Origin: Pelagophyceae sp. CCMP2097
Taxonomy: Eukaryota > Sar > Pelagophyceae
Direction: 5' to 3'
Length of the DNA: 64,000 nt
Assembly: GCA_026770575.1 (NCBI GenBank)
Contig: MU657165.1
Span: 846,182 to 910,181 of the forward strand
Below the pieces are notes generated by a model. It saw nothing but the letters and a program-made list of their open reading frames with translations. It was not told the origin of the DNA and made no database searches. The position numbers and the translations under genes were made by a program. Below are positions 59,598-64,000 of the stretch, piece by piece; position 1 is the first letter of the stretch, and each line of letters starts with the position of its first letter.

Positions 59598-61840
59598 ATG
59601 CCCGCCATGTCGTACGTCTGGGACGAGCTCGAAACCTCGGCGGGCGACGTGGCCGCATCCGCCAAGGGCCGGGGTCGGGACCGCGGCGCGGCCGGCGGCG
59701 CGCTGCCCTCGCCGCCGCCGGCGCCGACGCCGGGCGGCGGCGGCCGGCGGCGCTTTATCTGGGACGAGATGGACTCGGCGCCGTCCGGCTCGCGGGAGGA
59801 CGAGGCAAAGGCGCCGTGGCACGAGGCGGCCTTTGAGCAGGTTTGTCGCCTCGCGACGCTGCGCCGCCGTTGAAACGCGCGCGCAGGCCGCCGATCCTTC
59901 GTCGACGTTTGAGGCCATCCAGCGCAAGGTCGCGGAGATGATGGAGGAGTGCGTCTTTGCTCGCGTGTCGACTCCGTGTATACAGACAGTTGAGACGCGT
60001 ATACGCTTTCGACGCCGACGGCGAAAGCTAGGCTCGCGGACAAGCGGGCGGCCGTGCGCGAGCGGCAGCTGGAGCTGAAGCGGCTGCGCGCGGACGCCTC
60101 GGCCGAGGTCAGTCGGCGTGCTGCCGCGTACGAGCGCAAGGCTAAGGAGTCTGCCAAGTCGCACGGTGCGGCCGTGGAGCGTCAGACGGTTCTCCTCGCC
60201 AAGATGCGCGGCGACGTGACGCACCTGCGCGGCCGCGCCGCAGAGCTGCAGAAGCAGTCGTCATCAGCGGCGGCCGTGCGCGCTTCACGTTTGGAGCGGC
60301 TGACGGACGAGCTCGACGACTCGGCGCGTTTGGCGCGCGAGCAGTGGTCCGCTACGGAAACAAAAGACCTTTCTCGCGTCGTGGAGAAGCGGCGCGACGC
60401 CGTCAAGGCCAAGGTCATCAAGGCGCTGGAGCCGGAAGTACACCGGCTGATCTCCGCGAACCGCGATGACGCCCAAAAGCGCCGCGAATCCGACGCGCGC
60501 TGGCTATCGCAGCAGAGATGCGATCTCGAGGCCGCGCACGAAGCCGACCTCGCCCTAGAAAGGCGCAAGGTGGAAGATGACTTGGAAGAAGACCTTGCAG
60601 GACTCCGACGCAGAAACTCGGACAAGCTCCGGCAATTGCACCAACGCGCCGAGCGCGACGTTCCTCCGGCGCCCATGCGAACGAGTGCGCACAGACCGGA
60701 CGCCGCTGCATTAGGTCGCCGAGCTCTGGGAGGCGCAGAAGCGAAGTCTCGAGGCGGAGCGCGACCGCTACGAGGCCGAGCGCCAACGCGACGACGACCG
60801 CGCGAGGCGCGACGCCGACGCCCTGCAGGCCTGGGAGCGCGGGAAGGCGGCGGAGCACGCTGCTGCGCATAAACGTGCCGAGATTGACGCCGCTGCGCAT
60901 ATCGGGATGGACGAGGACGTCCGTCAGGCTAATTTCCTCGCCCAACGAAATTCGGCCACGGCGAGCGCCAAAACGGCCCTCGCCGCGCAGCGGCCGATGC
61001 GAATCGACGCGCTCCTCCGGCCCGTCCGCCAAAAGTGCGACGACGTGCGTACAACTGCTTTGGGCCTTCCTTGCAGCGACGCGCGCGGGGAGGCGGCCTC
61101 GCGAGAAAGGCGCGCAGGACCTGCGCATGGTCACGTCGCGGCTCCGCGCGCAAGCCGAGGCCGAGCTGCGCGACCTCGCCGCCGCGCTCGAGGCCGAGCG
61201 CAAAGAGTGCGCATCTTTGCCATCGTGTCGCGTCCGCATGTCGCGTCCGCACTTTCGTCGCCGCCGTCTCGACGGCGCCACCAGGCTCGTCGCGTCGCAG
61301 AGCGACGCGATCGACGACATGAAGGCGCGCGAGGCGTCAGCGATGGAGGCGCACCTCGGCGCGGCAGCGGCGCGGACTGCGCTGCAAGCGCGCATCCGCG
61401 CTTTAGACAGCGAGGCGGCCGAGGCATCCGCGGCGGCAGCGCGGCACCGCGACGAGTCCGTCGACGCGCGCGACCGCGCGTCGCATTTTTGCGCCTCGGC
61501 CGCGGAGAAACGCGACGCTTTGGCGGACGAGCTGGCAGCAGAGCTCCAGGCGGCGCGGGCCCGTGTCGCCGCCGCCGTCGCCGCGTTCGACTCTTCCGCC
61601 GGCGCGGCGGCGCAGGCGGCCGTCGAGGCCGAGGCGGCGCAGCGCTTGCAGCGGCAGGTGCACGCTGACGAGTTGGAGGGCATCGAAGGGAAGATCCGCG
61701 CCACGCTCGACCGCAAGGCCACTGCGCGCGATGCTCTACTCGCAAAGCTCGCGCAGCTGCAGCAGGCGTCGGCGGCTAAGGAGGCCGAGATCGGCGAACG
61801 ACGCGAAAGGAACACGCTCCTCACCGATTCCATCGGCTGA
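59598..61840 (+). CDS. Long coiled-coil protein, possibly centrosomal
   Basis: Exons 59598-59840, 59887-59948, 60032-60659, 60715-61044, 61118-61206 and 61285-61840; introns 46-83 nt; 635 residues. The N-terminus has two W-D-E motifs in disordered context (SYVWDELETSAGD, RRFIWDEMDSAPSG). From residue 80 it is almost continuous coiled coil (ADKRAAVRERQLELKRLRAD, ALERRKVEDDLEEDLAGLRR, EAQKRSLEAERDRYEAERQR, AEKRDALADELAAELQAARA). The family is not recognised; length and style resemble centrosomal coiled-coil proteins. All six exons join in phase. Confidence 0.7.
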
Positions 61841-61968
61841 AGCATAGCGGTCGTGTCTGAGAATTCGTAACTCCAAAATTTCATTTGATTCCCGGGTGCC
61901 ACTCGGAAGATCCATGATCCGATCCGGGAGGCACTTGCCCGGCGCTGACCAGGTTGCTGTATCCCCGC

Positions 61969-63395
61969 CATGGTGTGGTGCGTGCCCGAGTGTATCGACC
62001 GGCGCCTGCGCGTGACGGCGTTTGAAGTGCCGCCTGGTACGTGAAGCTTGCAGACCCACTTTGGGCAGATCCTTCAACGCCATTCACCGCCGCTGACGGC
62101 CGTATACCCCCGCGCTCGACGCGCTTGCCCAGGGGGACACGCCATGCACTGCGTATACGGTGTTAGGCGTCGCGCAGGAACGGTGGGAGGGCATCACCAA
62201 TGACGGTGCGGCCCCGCACCGGACGCGGCCGTCGGCGGCGCCTGGAAGCAGCACATCACGCGCCTAGGCGTGTGCTGCTACCGCAACGCGGCCGAGGGCT
62301 GCCCGTGCTTCACCAAGTGCCCCTGCCTCAAGGCGGGTGGGTCGCGCGGCGCAGCGTCAGACGCCGGATCCGACGCCGGATGCGACTCTGCCTCTGTCGA
62401 GAGATCCGTCGCCCTCTGCCCGTGCGGGATGGTCCTTTGGATTCCCCGTTTGGATGCCAAAGACGTCGGATCCCGACGAGTCAGTGGCCCAAATGGCATC
62501 TCGCGCACCCGCAACCGGCGTCCTCCTCCGATGGGGCCGCACTAGGTACGAGACGTCGTGCACGTGCTGCGACAACTACTTTCGCGAATGCACCTGGCGC
62601 GCTCCGGCGTATGGGATCGCCGCCGGGGAGCCCCGGCGTCTGGGAATGAGTGACGGGCGTCGGACCGTCGTTGTAGGTGCCCCGCCTTCTTCCCGCAGGC
62701 GGTCCAAGCGCCGTTCATCGGCTTCGGCCAAACGATCACCCTCCTTACGGGCGAGCCCGTCCTGTGCTGCGAACTCGGGAAACAGGGCATCGGGGGCTGC
62801 CTTTGCCTCCTTCCGCCGGTGCTCATCCTCGGCTTCCCGCCGTTCGTCCCGCTCCAATTCTCGCACTCCAAGCGGCGCCCCGGAATCGCGCGCGCCGTCG
62901 GGGCGCGGACGGCGCTCCGCAGGGTCGCGGCGGCGTGCATGCTTTCGCTCCAGCGCGAGTACATTGTGGAGGCGTACAAGATTGAGGACATGAACGTCTG
63001 GCGTCTCGGCCGGCGTCTCGCTATACGTCTCGTTGGGAGCATGCCACGGCGGCCGAACAAAGCCTCGACGGAAGCACGACCTCTTATGGACCTTTGCTTT
63101 TAGGCGTCAGCAACTGCTTTTGCTACCCGTGCAACGCCTGGCGCAACGTGCTCTTCCTCAAGGAGATGGCCCTCGTCGGCCAGGCGGCCGAGGGCGGCCT
63201 CGCGCTCGTCGAGACCAAGCTCAAGCCGGAGACGGTCGTGTGCGTCCGAAAGAGGCCGCGGGGCCGTTGGACGACAAGGCGCCAATGCCGCGTAGGCCCG
63301 TCGAGGTCGCCGTCTCGACGGCCCCAGAGGCCGAAATCATCGTGAGGATCCCCAGCCCCAAGGCCGTCGCGAGCGTCGTGAGCCCCGAGGCTTAA
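61969..63395 (+). CDS. Cysteine-rich membrane protein, PLAC8-like in composition (5' model uncertain)
   Basis: Supported exon pieces are 62133-62205 (AYTVLGVAQERWEGITND), 62268-62336 (VCCYRNAAEGCPCFTKCPC), a segment from about 62546 (YETSCTCCDNYFRECTW), then 62699-63005 (PFIGFGQTITLLTGEPVLCC, GCLCLLPPVLILGFPPFVPL). A last part starts about 63104 (SNCFCYPCNAWRNVLFLKEM) and ends at 63395 (EIIVRIPSPKAVASVVSPEA). Cys-pair clusters flank a hydrophobic stretch, as in PLAC8/cornifelin-type proteins, but the match is only by composition. Several junctions, above all around 62337-62700, did not resolve in phase, and the start (ATG 61969) is a guess. Treat as one gene of unsure structure. Confidence 0.45.
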
Positions 63396-63638
63396 GTGTC
63401 CCCGGCGCGGCCGCCGCCCCGGCGCGGCGCCACCGTGGAGGCACATTTTACTTATCTCGACAGTTTCACAAAGGAGCCCGTCGGCGAGCCGTCGCTCTGA
63501 CTCCTTCGGGCACGTCGCTCGCGTCTGCGTGCCACAGAGAGGGAGGGAGGGTCCTTCGAAGGTCCGTGACGGTGAGAACTTCGAATCGCTGAAGTCACCG
63601 GCGATACTTTTTGTTCGGCGGAGCGTCGAGCGTGCGCC

Positions 63639-64000
63639 ATGGCCGGCGACAAGAAGCGCGTGCGCGTGGTGGAGGAGGACCCCGTGGACTCGGACGAGGA
63701 GGACGCGATGGAGCGCCGCGCGCTGCTCCGCGCGAAGAGCGCCGCAAAGGCCAAGAACGCCGCGACCCCGGCCGTGAAGCGGCGGGCCGGCGGCGAAGAG
63801 GTCGTCGACACCGTGGTGCGTGCCTCTTAATTGATGGCCCGGAGCGCGTCGACGCCTCAACGCAGGCTCTGGAACGCGCCACCCGAGCCATCGCGCCCGA
63901 GCAGGAGTGGATCGAGACTCTCATCCTCACTGCCTCGGAGCCTTTGGTGTGCCCGGAGGTGGACGACGACCTGGAGCGCGAGGTGGCCTTTTACAACATG
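63639..64000 (+). CDS. EBNA1BP2: rRNA-processing protein EBP2, 5' part (cut by window end)
   Basis: Exons 63639-63815 and 63866-64000 (open at the window edge), with a 50-nt GTGCGT...CGCAG intron. The N-terminus is charged (MAGDKKRVRVVEEDPVDSDE) and then matches EBP2: EQEWIETLILTASEPLV and DDDLEREVAFYNM, the conserved D-D-L-x-R-E-x-x-F-Y motif. EBP2 works in the nucleolus in 60S ribosome assembly. The gap 63396-63638 before it shows no gene. Confidence 0.75.

Noticed and set aside
1..64000. Operons, biosynthetic cluster or CRISPR-like system
   Set aside because: Gene order mixes unrelated eukaryotic housekeeping genes on both strands, with introns; nothing resembles a cluster or array.

Overview
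The window is nuclear DNA of a GC-rich, intron-bearing microalga with secondary plastids, most likely a pelagophyte such as Aureococcus anophagefferens (inference). It carries a fucoxanthin-type light-harvesting protein with an AAAFAP signal/transit junction, a plastid-targeted reductase with ASAF, many introns of about 35-180 nt with GTGCGT-type donors, and a candidate selenoprotein gene with a SECIS-like hairpin; pelagophytes are known for large selenoproteomes. There are no bacterial operons, CRISPR arrays or rRNA genes. Gene models below were spliced by hand; almost all keep frame across every junction and end at a stop.

Layout. 1-434 is the first of three copies of an interspersed repeat. 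629-8502: uncharacterised conserved protein, TPR-methyltransferase fusion, GH63-like glycosidase, Tubby protein, plastid SDR. 8924-18716: U-box/ankyrin protein, secreted cyclophilin, CS-domain (NudC-like) protein, phosphatase PP5, ankyrin-SAM protein, RPB5. 19042-23390: disordered protein and a 1161-residue Sfi1-like helical protein. 23391-24972: gene-poor, with an inverted-repeat-bounded element. 24973-29638: Mpv17-family protein, COG7, ABM-domain protein. Then repeat copy 2 and 30520-39711: IQ-like helical protein, GH78-like rhamnosidase, tRNA adenosine deaminase ADAT2, ORC3, glycerol-3-phosphate dehydrogenase. 39993-47225: divergent kinesin-3 relative, RRM/repeat/RAP organelle RNA-binding protein, small coiled-coil protein, selenoprotein candidate. 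47489-53401: CCT delta, light-harvesting protein, SPATA4-like protein. 53700-54614: repeat copy 3, split by a tRNA-derived insertion. 54722-64000: CRNKL1, ENO4-like enolase homolog, coiled-coil protein, Cys-rich membrane protein, and the 5' part of EBP2.

The genes are mostly housekeeping (transcription, splicing, replication, chaperones, Golgi tethering, rRNA processing) and do not form one pathway. Packing is very tight: head-to-head pairs share 117-290 bp and tail-to-tail pairs can be 9-20 bp apart. Several products are of cilium/centrosome type (SPATA4-like, ENO4-like, Sfi1-like, kinesin-like). The observations I rate most worth checking are the selenoprotein, the kinesin homolog with altered catalytic motifs, GC-AG introns starting GCGA, and foldback sequences inside introns.
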